In this document: piece by piece, positions 9,601 to 21,326 of the stretch | Position numbering within the stretch: the first letter of the stretch is position 1 | Layout: each line of letters opens with the position of its first letter | NCBI GenBank assembly: GCA_018524725.1 | Contig: JAEUWP010000146.1 | Coordinates: forward strand, 1-34,125 | Source: Podaxis mareebaensis | Lineage: Eukaryota; Basidiomycota; Agaricomycetes; Agaricales; Agaricaceae | DNA length: 34,125 nucleotides | Direction: 5' to 3' | Notes under the pieces: model-generated | Seen by the model: only the letters and a program-made list of their open reading frames with translations | What the model was told of the DNA's origin: nothing | The model's database searches: none | Program-made: the position numbers and the translations under genes

Positions 9601-12016
9601 AGGGTCCTCAGGACAAATACCGCGGCATCACGGGGGTCCGTCAGAACCTTGTTGCCGTTGGTGAGGTAGATTGACATCGGACAAACCCATGACAAAAACT
9701 CGTAGATATCATGTTAATACCTTATCCGAATAATCTGTTTAAGGATACTCACCTCAGCCAAGGCGTTTGGGATCAGTTGGAATGCTTGTGCGATACAGAT
9801 GAGAACATTTGGCGTGATGAGGGGGAGGACGGGGGCATAATGGTATTCTCCGTGGTTGAACGAAATCCATTCGAGCTTCCGCAGGATTCCAGACTTGAGC
9901 ATAGCGCGCTCTGGGGTCGAGCTATTGATGTTTGTGAACGCGGTTAACATAATACTCGTGAACTTCAACATATACTCCTTGATGTGCGAATCCCAAGTGT
10001 CGTCACCCACGGCACAGAAATGTGCTACATCCGCAAGCATATCAGCAGCGAGTGCGTCAATGCTTGAGAACACGTCATTGGGCAACAGGTTGAGCAACGA
10101 AGTCGTTTCGGACGAGGTGAGCGAGCTCCAAGTTGAGGATGCGGTCAGCGCATGGCGCTTGTTGATGGTGGGTGTGGTGGATGAACACGCGTTTTGGTAC
10201 TTTCCCCACTGCTCCTCGTTGTTCCCGTCGACGTCGTATAAAATCGTGGGCGAAAATAATCCAGACCACTGATCTAGCGAGTAACTTGCATACTTAATAA
10301 TGAACTGTTGGTGAAGCATTATCGCATATTCAGCACTAAAACCGTCGATCACTAGCAGGCGACTTACCCCTCCTGCCGTCGCCATCAGATGCTTTCCAAC
10401 CCAAGCTTTTGTCATCGGAGGAGACAAATGGAAATGATTTCCAAAGTTGAGCAAGCGGAGGAGTAATTTCAACGTCTCGCTGCTGTGCATCAGATGGGGG
10501 AGGATAGTTTTGTCTACAACGGTGTTGAATGAATTGATGTTAGCAATTGCTGCTGAAGGATCGTCTGACGATTCGAGCTCGTTGTGATAAACTAAGACAC
10601 GGTGCAGCTGCTCGGCGTCGCTTTCGACGGTGCGGATGCTGGCTTTGTTGCTGGAGATATACGTTCCCAAGTGTTTCTCGCGAACAAGTTCTAATTAGTT
10701 GTGAAGTGAGAAGCGCATCCGGCACAACAGAATACATCACACTTACTAGCGTTGTAAACAATGACACCCCACATTTTGACGGTGGCCTTCTTTGCGTTGA
10801 TCTCGTCTATGTCCTTCTGTATCGAGGTGACGGTGGCGCCGTCGAGGAGTAGCTCATCCGCCTCGTCGTCATCTGACTCCTCCGTCTCAACTTCTTTCCC
10901 CTTTCCCTTCCCCGCTGCCTTCCCCTTTCCCTTCACCTTGGGTTTCTCTTTTGTTGGCCCGGTTTGCTTGGCCTCGAGACGCTCACTGAGGGACTTCAGT
11001 TTCTTGTCCAATGCCCCTAAGACATGGAGGACGGCTTTGCGGCGGTGATTCCCACCGCAGGCAGTTATCTGTTTTTGTTGCTTGCCTATCTCGCTCAACA
11101 CGAGGCGAGGCGCCTTGCTGCCGAGTGTGATGTCCTTGTTGATGCAGGAGCTGTCGATGTCTTCAGGATTCAGGAGGATGGGGATCATCGACTCCTGCTT
11201 GAAGGGGGCGAAGTTTTCGCTCATGAACTCATTCGCTAGGTCCCTGACACCAGTTTGAACGATTGGACGAGGATTGAACTCTCCGATGTGGAGGGGAAGC
11301 GGTGCATCGATCAAGTCCATCGTGTTGATGGATATGATCGCTGCACGTGTGTCGTCTTCAAGACTTGTCTCCAATGAGGACGACGTTTTATCGTTTGCTT
11401 TGCCACCCTGTAGCGGTTGTTTCTCTGGGATAACGACTTTGTTTGTGATAGACGAAGTTCCGCTATTATCGCGATGTGGATCGGCGGGTGCGGGAGTGGG
11501 AATGGGAATGGGTTCGCTTGCCGTCGATGAAGACCCGCGTTTTCTGGTAGGCAGATGTGCGGAGGGTGGTGGGTCTGTATCCGAAAGTTCTTCTACGTTT
11601 ATTGGTGTTTCCGTCCCAGCGGCGGAAGAACGCCCAGATACTTTGTTGACACGGGACATGTATTCTTGAGTCGCTTCCACAAGAGACTGGTAATATTTCC
11701 CACCTAAGCTCTTTGAACGCTGGTCTCCCTTGCTAGACGACTCCCCACGCTTCGCAGAAATAAATTCGTCGGCTGGCATAGGTATCTACCGTTTAACGAA
11801 CGAACATGCGATCAGTATGTGTTTAGGCGTATATGAGAACCAGTCACTTTCGCTGACCTTCTTATCGACATATTCTACGCTCCCGAAGGCACCAGTGTCC
11901 TTCGAGGTTTTGATCGCCTTGGAAGAAGGTGCCTGTTTGGGCTTGGCAGCAGCTGCGTTCGATTGGGCATTCGCTTGCTTCGCGGACTTTGATTTCTTCG
12001 ACGTCCTTGGAGGCAT
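6631..12016 (-). CDS. Gene A: ParB/sulfiredoxin-like domain protein (19 exons, 1377 aa)
   Basis: Exons (minus): 12016-11858, 11785-10747, 10690-10368, 10304-9753, 9698-9543, 9490-8795, 8728-8567, 8497-8447, 8380-8224, 8164-8060, 8000-7635, 7494-7456, 7402-7364, 7302-7291, 7224-7177, 7109-7056, 6958-6947, 6875-6822, 6740-6631; they sum to 4134 nt in frame. Basic N-terminus (MPPRTSKKSKS); residues about 215-305 resemble a ParB/Srx fold (FNPRPIV, GVRDLANEF, MIPILLN, ITACGGNHRRKA) but the position of the sulfiredoxin catalytic Cys is Asn. A Lys-rich then acidic linker follows (about 326-365), then a large region conserved with gene B (LLLRLLNFGNHFHL, SYSLDQW, HYAPVLPLITP, LEHDM, YWPLNQK..ADWR), a very acidic exon 11, and a basic C-terminus (STRSNRGGR). 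No membrane segments. Introns from exon 8/9 onward are nearly all phase 1. Probably nuclear, given its composition; biochemical role unknown. The end exons rest on splice signals and comparison with B. Confidence 0.82.
7635..8000 (-). other. Acidic low-complexity exon of gene A
   Basis: Exon 11 encodes a Glu/Asp/Gly-rich tract (EDEEENSEEDEEESEGDEDN and onward). It occupies the position of the Asp/Gly repeat exon of gene B (29342-28680) but the repeats are of a different kind. Confidence 0.75.
8001..8310 (-). repeat. Tandem exon-intron duplication inside gene A
   Basis: Exon 9 end plus its 59-nt intron (8223-8165) resembles exon 10 plus its 59-nt intron (8059-8001). Both introns begin GTA..GTACC..CATTTCA and end CTAG. 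The proteins align as TPSSQPQQVMEIRKDADAMEE against TPSQPHQGKHICKDRNAKE. Confidence 0.65.
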
Positions 12017-12069
12017 TGGTAAAGATGGGGTCAATTTGGATGGACAAGAGAACGACGCACCTTTCCAGG

Positions 12070-12076
12070 TTTTATA
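12070..12076 (-). promoter_or_regulatory. TATA box of gene A
   Basis: TATAAAA on the minus strand 54-60 nt upstream of the gene A start codon; gene B has a TATA-like box at a comparable distance. Confidence 0.5.
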
Positions 12077-12516
12077 GCATTGGCTACAAACACCCTTTCC
12101 TCAGCATTTCTATCCCACGTCCTTGGAACGTTCCTTGCACGCCATGGTCCATTACATATCATGTTCATATTCAAGTAGGTTAGTCCATGTATATGCTATA
12201 AAGACGAACAGCCACTCACCACTACTATCGTTGCTCCTGTCTAGACCATTCCAAATGGCCGTCACCTGGATATGCGCATAATGACCCACAGACATGAGGC
12301 CGCCACATGAACTGAGGCCTCCAGGGACTTATCTTCATCGTATTCGTCTCATTCAGCTGTGTTGCTTGCACTCAAATGAAACGACAGGCAAGACGTCCCA
12401 CACCGCAGCTGCATACGTCCTACACCACGTACCCGGTGACTTTCATGGTCGGCTAGTATGCAGAATGAATCAGGGTATGCCGTTGATCTGCAAGGACGAA
12501 ATTGGTTTGCTTACCT

Positions 12517-13230
12517 GTAGTGAAAGACATCCATGACTTCTGCAAAGAAGGACCCTATCGCCGCTCCAGACATTGCTGCAGATACACGGAATCAGGATTA
12601 GTGTAATCTAAATAGATGCGTTTCAGACTCCACAATGGATAACACAAGGTCAGGACAATACTCTTACCAGGGTCTTTGTACGTCCTTCCAGCTACCGACG
12701 GTGCGTCCATAGACGTTACCTTCTTGGTACATAGCTATGTAGATAATAGTAACAGAACGCGTCCTTGTCCGTATCTGGCGATAGGATCGATCCTGGCATT
12801 CTATTGGCTTTGCTGAGATCACTTATTCCACCGACAACCTCCTGCGACGAAGGCTAGAGTATCGTCAATATGCAAGAATAACTCAGGATCACGCATATCT
12901 GCATACATACCTTATCGATAATGAGGATTTTCGAATTTTGGGCTGATGGATCATAATCACAGAGCCGGCGTGCTATCGCGCGGAACGTAACCCAGTATTA
13001 TATGTGTACCAGGTAACAAAGGACAACACCCCTGATCGGATCAACTGATATGTTATTCTCCCACACGTCAATAAACACAGAATGATACCTGGTTACATGA
13101 GCAAATTTTAATGTCAACACTTGCCGCAAGTACGCACCTCCAAATATATCATCAACGAATATTGTGTGGGGTGCAATCCGCCCTATTGTCGCCAACACAT
13201 GTCTCTTCGTTTCTGGGTAATGTATCAGCT
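12517..13230 (-). other. Possible exon fragments of an unrecognised gene
   Basis: Minus-strand pieces read like protein and are bounded by plausible splice sites: LIHYPETKRHVLATIGRIAP followed by HTIFVDDIFG (about 13226-13136), RRLCDYDPSAQNSKILIIDK (about 12972-12912), PSSQEVVGGISDLSKANRMP (from about 12856), and MDAPSVAGRTYKDP joined to AMSGAAIGSFFAEVMDVFHY (about 12712-12517). A complete start-to-stop model could not be built, so it is either an intron-rich gene with missed exons or a decaying one. No family is recognised. Confidence 0.3.
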
Positions 13231-13344
13231 AGGTGTCTTAAGAACATCCATCGTGTTGGTGCGATGAACGTCTGGGTGAATGAAACATGGCCCCTTATCT
13301 ATCGTATCAGGGAGGGGGTCACCCGCTCATGCGTCGGAGGTCCA

Positions 13345-13373
13345 CCCGCTCATTTACTAGAGTAAATGTGCGG
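13345..13373. repeat. 29-nt CCCGC...GCGG palindrome
   Basis: CCCGCTCATTTAC pairs with GTAAATGTGCGG. A second partial copy of the left arm (ACCCGCTCATG) lies just upstream at 13321. Confidence 0.6.
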
Positions 13374-14160
13374 AGGTTTTCTGGGAAATTATGAATACCC
13401 AGTATAGCTTCAGTTTAGATCAGTCTGCAGGTATCGGTCTATCAACAAGCGGTTGTATATCTTGATGCTAGTCGTTCGTTCCCGTTTTCATTCTTTTTTC
13501 CCGCTTGAACCGAGTCACAGTTCCTAAAGCTCACTTGAATTTTTCTATGATCGTCTCGTCGGGCTAGCCCTAACCCCTCCATGCTCTCAATTTGCATAAA
13601 TATAATATAACATCAGTGACTATCGCCCTTTCGTCTGCCATCTAATGTGACCTCCTTTATTCCCTGACCTATGTACCTCACGATCGCCCTTCACTACTAT
13701 CCTACTTGCAAACTTCTTGCCCTTAGTTCCATCGCTCATTCATCACACTGTGATCATATCATTTCTACTAAGTCCCTTTCCTTTCCTTTATCCCTACGAA
13801 TTATCACCTCACAGCATATCCTCGTCTACCCATAACTATCCATCTTCCCTCCTGTTGATAGACGTCCTGTTCGGAGTTTATAGATGTTGTCAGAACATAT
13901 GACAGAACACTTTGCTAATCTCCCCTCAAGGGATCCTGTGTCCTGTTCGTACATACCAACCTAATGCTCGCTACCTATTTGATGCATGATCTTCCTCCTT
14001 TCTTCTATACACTTCACTTCCTAGCGGCAGTCATTCTTAAACAGAGAATGTGTTACCACATGCATGTGATCAGTTTATTCAATGTATGCGTGCTCATACA
14101 GGAGTCTATGGAGTTCAGCTGTACAGCATAATATGCAATTGACATTCACATAAATTCACT
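13374..14160. other. Intergenic, no supported gene
   Basis: Pyrimidine-biased + strand with short ORFs only; nothing recognisable. Confidence 0.55.
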
Positions 14161-14166
14161 GACCCG

Positions 14167-14432
14167 TTCGTTCACTGACTTGTTCATTCATGGACTTGTT
14201 TATTCACGGACTCGTCCATTCACAGGCTTGTTGATTCACGGACTTGTTAATTCGCGGACTCATTCATTCACGGACTCATTCGTTCACGGACTCATTCATT
14301 CACGGACTCATTCGTTCATGGACTCATTCGTTCACGGACTCATTCGTTCACGGACTCATTCATTCACGGACTTGTTCACTCACGGACTTGTTCATTCACG
14401 GACTTGTTCATTCACGGACTTGTTCATTCATT
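14167..14432. repeat. 16-bp minisatellite (about 16 copies)
   Basis: Tandem units close to TTCACGGACTCATTCA, varying mainly at ACTCATTC versus ACTTGTTC. Because the unit lacks stops and 16 is not a multiple of 3, the same open frame recurs every 48 bp, which explains the long repetitive ORF (SFTDSFVHGLIHSRT-like) here. Not a gene. Confidence 0.85.
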
Positions 14433-15550
14433 CATATAGATCCGCGGGGCACAGGAGGGTTAGGCCTAGACACGTAGTGGCAATATCAACAGCAACACCA
14501 TCCGGAACAAGACAAACCGAGCCCATTCTTGTGTCACTAGAAGGCACTCAACATTCACAGTAGGATATAGGGGTTATAGTGAATGCCACAAGCCGGCTGA
14601 CCATATGACTGCCCAGCAACACAAGTCAGCAGCTCTGGCCAAGACATACCCTTCTGGCGGTCATTCACGCAGCTGGGGAATATACCACCGATTGCTGTGT
14701 AGAATTATGCAGGCTTTTGAAGTAATGATCACCACGCGGCTCAGAATAGGTATCCGCTGGTCAGTATTGAAGGATGTTAGACTCCCTACCAATATCCTCT
14801 CGTGAATGTCCCAGTATCCAACCCCATCCAATTCCCTGTAGATAAAATTCTATATAATGATCAGGCGAGACATATGGCAAATGTTACTCCATCCATGCCT
14901 TTGACCTTCGCAAGTAGAGTTTAGGTATGACTACTTGAACATTCACAAATGACCGAGTACTCAAACCACCCTTCATTACATGGTGGAATGTTCTTCACAG
15001 GCTGGTGGTCGATTTCAGGCCCTTGGACTGCTCTCGGAACTTCATACAGCCTCCCACTGTCAGACATTTATTATACATGTTGTGCTGCGACGGTGTTCCT
15101 TCTCACTCATAGAGGGTTAGCGAAGCCGTATTCATTCAATGGGGATCAACCTCGATGCCCTGCGCTCTGTGCATTCTATCAGCCCCCGTTGCAATGAGAT
15201 ACACGTCTATCCTCAAATTATGGCATATTCAGTACCCCCCCTTATATATCAGATAAGCATTTTGATTTGTCGCCCACCAGGTGGGTACCTGTACACCAAT
15301 CGATAAGGGTGGATTGGCAGATTATTTTTTGTCACTCATAGTTTATATTCTTACTCCAATCGACAAGGTTGGATTGGCGGGGTTCTTTGTTAACCCGCCA
15401 ACAGATATTCGTCCTTTGTATGCCTGTACATCAAAATAGACCAGCACATCTTTTGGATTGCCCAAGATGGTGGTATCTTCGTTTCCAACCCGACAACATA
15501 CGTTTCTGTATTCATTTATTGACATGTCTACTGCGACTATCTACTCCGAT
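14433..15550. other. Intergenic, no supported gene; palindrome arms
   Basis: No convincing coding sequence. Near 15294-15320 and 15354-15382 two adjacent copies of a CCAATCGA...GGATTGGC palindrome occur, the second followed by a further CCCGCC arm at about 15404. Confidence 0.55.
15354..15382. repeat. 29-nt palindrome (CTCCAATC...GATTGGCGGGG)
   Basis: Member of the dispersed hairpin family; a partly decayed sister copy starts 60 nt upstream. Confidence 0.55.
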
Positions 15551-15571
15551 CCGCCACCATAGATCAGCGGG
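15551..15571. repeat. Short CCGCC...GCGGG palindrome at head of unit II
   Basis: 21-nt version (CCGCCACC...ATCAGCGGG) just before the CCAACCGAGTGG landmark that begins the shared upstream region of units I and II. Shorter than the usual 29 nt. Confidence 0.35.
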
Positions 15572-16129
15572 TTCTTTCACCAACCGAGTGGTAGATCCTC
15601 ACGGACATATCTATCCATCCAGGATGACATAACCCTGTAAAGTGATTTTATACACCCATCTCGGTTGAAGGTACACCATCAAGATCAATAGAGTTCCTCT
15701 AACATACCGCTCCAGGATATCCAGCCCAAATAGTCGCTAACCACCGGTCAGTATAGTGAGCATGTAAGATCAACAGGTTGTGTCACTCAATCATCTGCTC
15801 TTCTGGACCCCGTCGCAGAACAACGCATACTTTGAAGTGATGCACGGTTATATTTAGCATCCTATCATACCAATTCATAACCATCCATAGCACTGGTATA
15901 TTGCGCAATACTGGTACCAAACGAGTACTCAATCGCCAAACATTTCATAAAGCTTACAATATCGACATCGATCACAGACTCAAAGTAGTGTGGCAGTGGC
16001 TGGGAATATGACCTCCATTTGCGTGATCTCTCGAGCTTATATTGTTCTGACTCGGAAACAGACTTTTTCACTTCTTGACCGTCTTTTCTCACCATCCACC
16101 CACCGCCTCTCTTCACCTACCCTGCTACC

Positions 16130-17009
16130 ATGCCCACCGATCGACAGCAAGTCTCTCCTAGTATCGCTCTGAAGGAGATCTTTCAGTCGCCTGTATGGGC
16201 TGCCCAGGATATCAGCAGGAACAAGGAAATCATTTCGGAGACGATGGAAGTCCTACGCAATGAGAAGTACATGTTGGAGGCAAGAGAGATCAGCGAAGGA
16301 AAATCGTCAGCCTCTTCACAGGTACGTATCTCAGTAGCTGCGTCAACATTGTAATTATTTCTGTTTAACTTTTTATTTGCTCCTTCTTTCACAGATGGAC
16401 TCAAACCAGGTGGCGAAAACATCCATTTCCAGTCCTGCCCTGGACCGCGCACCATGCAATGCAACTTGTAGCCCTTTATCTCAATTGTCACCCCATGGAC
16501 CCACCCCGAGTCTCAAGACGCCTTCTGGTGCCTCCAACAATCCGGCTCCTCACAGAGCTATTACCAGCAACAAACCTGATTCCGTCTCACAGAAGGCATC
16601 CACCCCGGTTGACCACATGTCGAGTTTCTATGAACAACCCACCAGGGATAAGCGTGAACAGAGCCCTCAAGCAGTTGATGTCAATAATAGTAATGAATCA
16701 AGCTCCCGCCAGGTGTCCGACATCATTGATGATGGCTGGATACCCTGTGAAGTGCGTGTGAGGAGGACAAGCCCATGTGTCTCCCCTGCATTCAGGATTG
16801 GTCCACCCAGCTCTCACCAATATCTTGGCAGGAATCGTAGTCAGCCCCGTCCTCATCCACTAGCTATTTCAACTACTTCCACTAGATACAACAGGACCAT
16901 TCCTGGAGATCTCAGTGACGACGATCGCCCACACTCTCCCGTGGCTCTCACCCTGGAATCCACCAATGACGTCTGGCACTCAAATTCCAAGGGAAGAAGA
17001 ATCGTTTGA
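16130..17009 (+). CDS. Small repeated-family protein, unit II (268 aa, two exons)
   Basis: Function not recognised. Exons 16130-16321 and 16395-17009 with a 73-nt intron having clean GTACGT and TTTCACAG signals. This is the best-preserved member: exon 1 is 192 nt as in unit I, the predicted helix at residues about 12-55 is kept (IFQSPVWAAQDISRNKEIIS), and the Ser/Pro-rich remainder includes SSRQVSDIIDD..I.CEVRVRR, matching the corresponding segment in units I and III, and ends HSNSKGRRIV. Conservation of the reading frame between units I and II, with splice sites placed alike, suggests both were under selection at least until recently. No domain, signal peptide or membrane segment is seen. 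Confidence 0.62.
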
Positions 17010-17223
17010 TGGAACAAGTGGTTTCGGGAACATTGATACACAACGCCTGACCTCCCTCCCCCCCGCTTCAGAGAACTGGGACCTCCTCGTGTGCTCGTTG
17101 TTCATATCTTGCTCTATTTCTCCGTTTTTCTTGCTGCGTTCCACCGCTGCCGCTGCTGCCATCTAGATATGTCGCCGTTTTCCTGTAATGTTACATTCGT
17201 TATCCAAATATGTAGATTGTTAC

Positions 17224-17229
17224 AATAAA
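17224..17229 (+). terminator. Poly(A) signal AATAAA, unit II
   Basis: AATAAA directly after the TGTAGATTGTTAC block, 215 nt past the stop codon. Confidence 0.5.
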
Positions 17230-17754
17230 TTTTTCAATGGGCAACGATTCAAAGGATGTCGAAGCTCCTCATCATTCTGAGCCCCAAATACCCAATAGCA
17301 ATCGCATGACTCAAATCAAGACACAGGGCATTGTCCTTGTAAATGGACAGCGGAGCTAGTAGGCTGGCAGTGAACGTTTCACCCAAGATATCTTGTATTG
17401 CTGTAGGGACTCAGCTATGTAGATTCACCAGGAGAACATGCATATGCTCACCGAGAGACTCCTCATATATAAAGTCATTATCCCACAGCCCTCAGCAACG
17501 CGTCACTCTGTTGTCAAATGTTGTCCTGTTTCCCTGTCCCTTCCAATATACTATCATCGTCATCACCTCCGGTATACCACGCCTTTCACCTGGAGATGGC
17601 TTTACTTCGCGTGATTCAGGCTGCTCCCTCCACATCTGCCTCTATCAGATGCCCCTGATTTAAGCCACTGAATGAGCGGGTATATGCTGTCATTGGCTTC
17701 CTTGCCCGGGAAGATGTCCATCCACCTGTGGGTCAAGATAGAATATGTAATCCA

Positions 17755-17783
17755 CCCGCCAATCAGGTTAATAGGATTGGAGG
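17755..17783. repeat. 29-nt palindrome in the 3' flank of unit II
   Basis: CCCGCCAATC pairs with GGATTGG(A)GG; homologous copies at equivalent positions lie at 20128-20156 and, decayed, at about 22679-22709. Confidence 0.65.
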
Positions 17784-17789
17784 GGTTTC

Positions 17790-18404
17790 AACGACCTCCA
17801 GCTGGTGTAGATGCAGGATAGAATGTACTCCAGATCGTACAGCATGTATATCACTCAAGTACTTTATAACAAATCAGATCAAATAGTTCAGCTTGGCCAT
17901 GAAATCGCCATCTGTCACCCTTCTCTATTATCCCCCATTACTTCAACATCCCGCTGTTTCCATTCCTCAACAACACAACACACCCATTCGATGACACTGC
18001 TCACCTACCCAATACCATCTGCACTTCGGAAGGTGGCCCAAGACAATCAACGACGGAACAGGTCCACTCACATGCTACTTCATACTCATTCTCCCGACAT
18101 CCGAGTGCATTTCAAGAACCACTCATCCTTTCCCTGTGCCTCGAAGATCCTGCGACATTGGTATTTAGCGTTCGGAGATGTAGTTCCTAGGTTGTGATGG
18201 TTGGAAAACAAGGAGAACGCTGAAAACGAATCTCCCAAGGAATGTATCCATTTGTCGCTCCAAAAATCAACCATACTTCTCTGTTTTACACGTCTCTTCT
18301 CTATAGTCAAATACATGCCAGATTGTAAAGAAAGTCGTATATACATCCGCCCAAGGCCCTCCACCACACAATGCACCTCGTGGCCCTTTCACATCGTTGC
18401 AAGT
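17790..18404. other. No supported gene
   Basis: Sequence between the flank of unit II and remnant IV. It does not visibly match the promoter segment of the other units and has no recognisable coding potential. Confidence 0.5.
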
Positions 18405-19750
18405 CTTGTGAACCCAAGACAAGTTGGAAGGCACCATCTGGAATGAATGAGCTCCTATACAACCCCTCACAGTGCTATCGCTATCAACATTTGTGTTTCG
18501 AGCTCACATAGGACATCCACTAGGGTCAGCCGTGAATCAGGTGTCACAAACTGTCTATCGAGGAAATGGGCAAACGGGACTCTTGGGCTGTCAGTGTGAA
18601 GAAGAGCAGTAAAAACAAGCTCTTGCCGGGTCTTTTACGGGGTTGACAATGACTGGACCTCCTGTGGTATGGCGGTAAGGAACTGTGGTCCGTACATATC
18701 ACCTTCTGCGGAGAGGAGTCCATCCAGCTACTGTGGAGATCGGACGACGGCTAGCCGTGTAAGCGTCTATCTGTCATCCTTCTCCCACTAATTGGACCAG
18801 CGACATCTCCATTCAATACGCCCCAGCCCTCCATGCATGAAAACAGCCCCATGACTCGATGAACAACACAACACGAACGCCTATTGGGCGTTCATCAAAC
18901 ATTGCAACCCATATAAGGCAAGAGGTAGACCACTGCCTCAACGCCCCACTCAGTCATCGCCTCTTCACTCCCCTCGCGCCATTTAATTTGAGATCCTTTC
19001 TTTCCGTTCAATTCAATCCCATATGTAATATTACAAATTGTAAATCTTTTTCTAAGTTTCGGATTCGTCCTTCACTCTCCACTTAGTTATTTCGCTGTTG
19101 TCTTCGTTTCTGTGACCTTTTCTGACTCGGTTTTTCCTCTACGGACCTCGTATTGTACCACGGATCTCATCTGAATACTAACTGTAGCTGTAGGTACTTT
19201 GCATATAAATAAGGCGCTGTAAAATACCTACAAAATTATCGAAATATTAGTTCTCTTCTCTCAACCTCTTCGCTTCTTCCATCCTTTGCTCTCGTCGCTC
19301 TCCATCCACTCCATCCTATCTTATGGGTTGAAGTCCTAGTGTCAGATGGACACTGACACGCTCGCTACTTAACGAAGTTATCTCTCTTCACTACCACTAA
19401 GCAGTTGGTCAGAGCGGCAGTTGGTATAGCCCCCATCAGTCGGCTGCAAGGGCCACTCACAGGACACGCAATCCATCCCCTGCCAATAATACCGCTGATC
19501 CCAATATCTGATGGGTTGGGACCATGACTCATCTGGAGTTGGATGGAGCAACAGCTGCAGAGACAAGCTGCATCCGAGAAATTCAAAACACGATGCCCGA
19601 CTGCTCGTCTCAGTCCGAAGCCTTTCCATGCGTTCATCTTTTGTTCCTCGGTGCTGATTTCTCTATTCTCTTGCTGTCTTTCTGCCGTCTCTGCTGCGGC
19701 CATCTACATGCCTCGCTGATTGCTCATAATGTCAGGCTCGCTATGTAGAT
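18405..19750 (+). pseudogene. Remnant IV of the small repeated gene, split by an insertion
   Basis: 18405-18745 aligns with unit III exon 2 (GGCACCATC..GGA, CTATCGCTA.CAACATTTGTG, TAGGACATC.ACTAGG, GGAGAG..GTCCATC) but with many indels and no open frame. The match resumes at about 19396 (CAGTTGGTATAGC, compare CAGTCGGTATAGC) and runs to a TGTAGATTGTT 3' end at 19745. Exon 1 and the promoter are not seen. It is non-functional. Confidence 0.6.
18746..19395. mobile_element. About 650-bp insertion in remnant IV, possible solo LTR
   Basis: Absent from the homologous position in units II and III. It contains a TATAAATA box near 19204, CT-rich sequence downstream, a CATATAAGGC motif near 18912, and near its right end a GTGTCAG/CTGACAC inverted repeat (about 19339-19359). 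These resemble promoter features of retrotransposon LTRs. Clear TG...CA ends and a target duplication were not found, so the class is uncertain. Confidence 0.3.
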
Positions 19751-20127
19751 TGTTTTTAATAGAATCGACTGCCATTTCTTGAAGTCCGTTGTAGTAATAC
19801 ACATATAGGCTTCGGGGACAAGCTTTAAAATGCTGTCAAAACCATTTGTGTGTCCGAGAGCCTGGGTTCTAGGTTTCTCACTCACGCGCAAGCATTACCA
19901 TTGCCCTCGGTATACCATTGTCTCTATCTGCATATCGCTGTACTCCATGTGAACCACGCCAGTCTCGCTGCATTTGTCCCTATCAGAGGCCACTGATTTA
20001 AGTTGTTGAATGAGCGGGCGCATGTAGCCACTGGTCGCCTTGAGTGAGAAGATAATCTCCGTTGATGCACAGATCAACATAGGTGAATAGTATGTGGGGA
20101 AATACATTATAAAATCATGCAACCCAC

Positions 20128-20156
20128 CCCGCCAATCAAGTGCATAGGATTGGGGG
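20128..20156. repeat. 29-nt palindrome in the 3' flank of remnant IV
   Basis: CCCGCCAATC with GGATTGGGGG, followed by TTTGAACGACTT, which matches the TTTCAACGACCT after the copy at 17755. Confidence 0.65.
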
Positions 20157-20299
20157 GGTTTGAACGACTTCCGGCCAAAAGTATATGTAAGAAAGAACAC
20201 TGGGTTGTATAGCGTATGCATTATTGATTGAGTACGCTATAACAAACGATCGGATAGCTCATATTTCAACATACAAGTTGCCGGTGTATACCAGGCTAC

Positions 20300-20860
20300 C
20301 TGAATTCTCGCCGCTGAGTCCACTAACGACGTCTGGCACTCCAACTCCAAAGGAAGAAGAATCCTCTGCAAGGAGCAAGTGGTATTCAGGGACATTGGAA
20401 GATGACGCCTGACTTCCCCCTGCCACTCCAGAGAACTGGGTCCCCCTGGCTTGCTTGTTGTTTCTTTGCTTTCCTTTCTGCTCTCCATCGTCGCCACTGC
20501 CACCGCCATCTACATATGTCACCCTTTGCCTGAAATGTCAGGTTTATTGTTTCAAATATGTCGAGTGTTACAGTAAATCTTTCTTGAATATGTATTGACT
20601 CAAAGGTAATTGAATGCTGCCATTCAATGTTCTGAACCTTGATGACATTACCCCACAGCATACTGCTATACGTTGCTCTGTCGTCCAATGTTGTCTGGAT
20701 ACTCTATGCTATTCGACGTATTTTCATTACTGTCACCCTCGGTTTACCATACGTTTTGTTTGGAGATCGCTACACTTTGTGTGATTCAGGCCGCTCATTC
20801 AGGCCCCTGAATGGGCGGGTATGTGTATGTAACCACTGGCCTCCTTGACTGGGAACATGA
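20300..20860 (+). pseudogene. Remnant V: 3' end of the small repeated gene
   Basis: From about 20310, GACGTCTGGCACTC.AA.TCCAA and GGAAGAAGAATC closely match the last coding bases of unit II (16968-17005), followed by the same 3' flank and a TGTCGAGTGTTACAGTAAA end at 20560. The 5' part of the gene is missing, so it is a truncated duplicate. Confidence 0.65.
20791..20819. repeat. 29-nt CCGC...GCGGG palindrome
   Basis: CCGCTCATTCAG pairs with CTGAATGGGCGG, one of the most complete members (12-bp arms with one G-T pair). Confidence 0.7.
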
Positions 20861-21326
20861 CCGTCAACATGCAGATATGCTACTCCAATCCAATCAGCTC
20901 AAGGGAGGCTGACCAGCGGTCAGTATCACCGGCAGACACAGGATTGACTCAAGTATTTACCCTCTAGACCCTATTGCGGAACGGTTGCACAAGGCCAAAT
21001 GACCTTGCTTCTACCTTTAGACGATATATAGCTATATTTAGCATCAATTTTTAATTGTCTACACTACTCGTACATAATACAATGTATTTATCAAGTGAGG
21101 ACTTGGCTGCTGGATGTTTCCTATGGGTTGTAATGTCGCTATCCAATTGGACTTCAAGGCGGCGGGAGTGAAGGATGTGACTGCTATGTGCGAGATTCCT
21201 TGAGCTTATATTTTCTGACTTTGAAAACAAGCCTTTTCGTTTCTTAAACCTCTTCTTCCACCATCAACTTGTTGCCCGTCTTCTTCCACCATCTACTCAT
21301 TGCCTGTCTTCATTCGCATTACCACG

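Larger units (their letters stand above)
15570..17790 (+). repeat. Small-gene repeat unit II
   Basis: Complete unit with the same ordered landmarks as unit I, plus a downstream flank (CTGATTTAAG..ACTGAATGAGCGGG near 17660 and a 29-nt palindrome at 17755-17783) that recurs after the 3' ends at 19745 and 22355. Confidence 0.7.

Noticed and set aside
14180..14563. Repetitive 127-aa ORF
   Set aside because: Generated by the 16-bp minisatellite; not protein-like outside the repeat.
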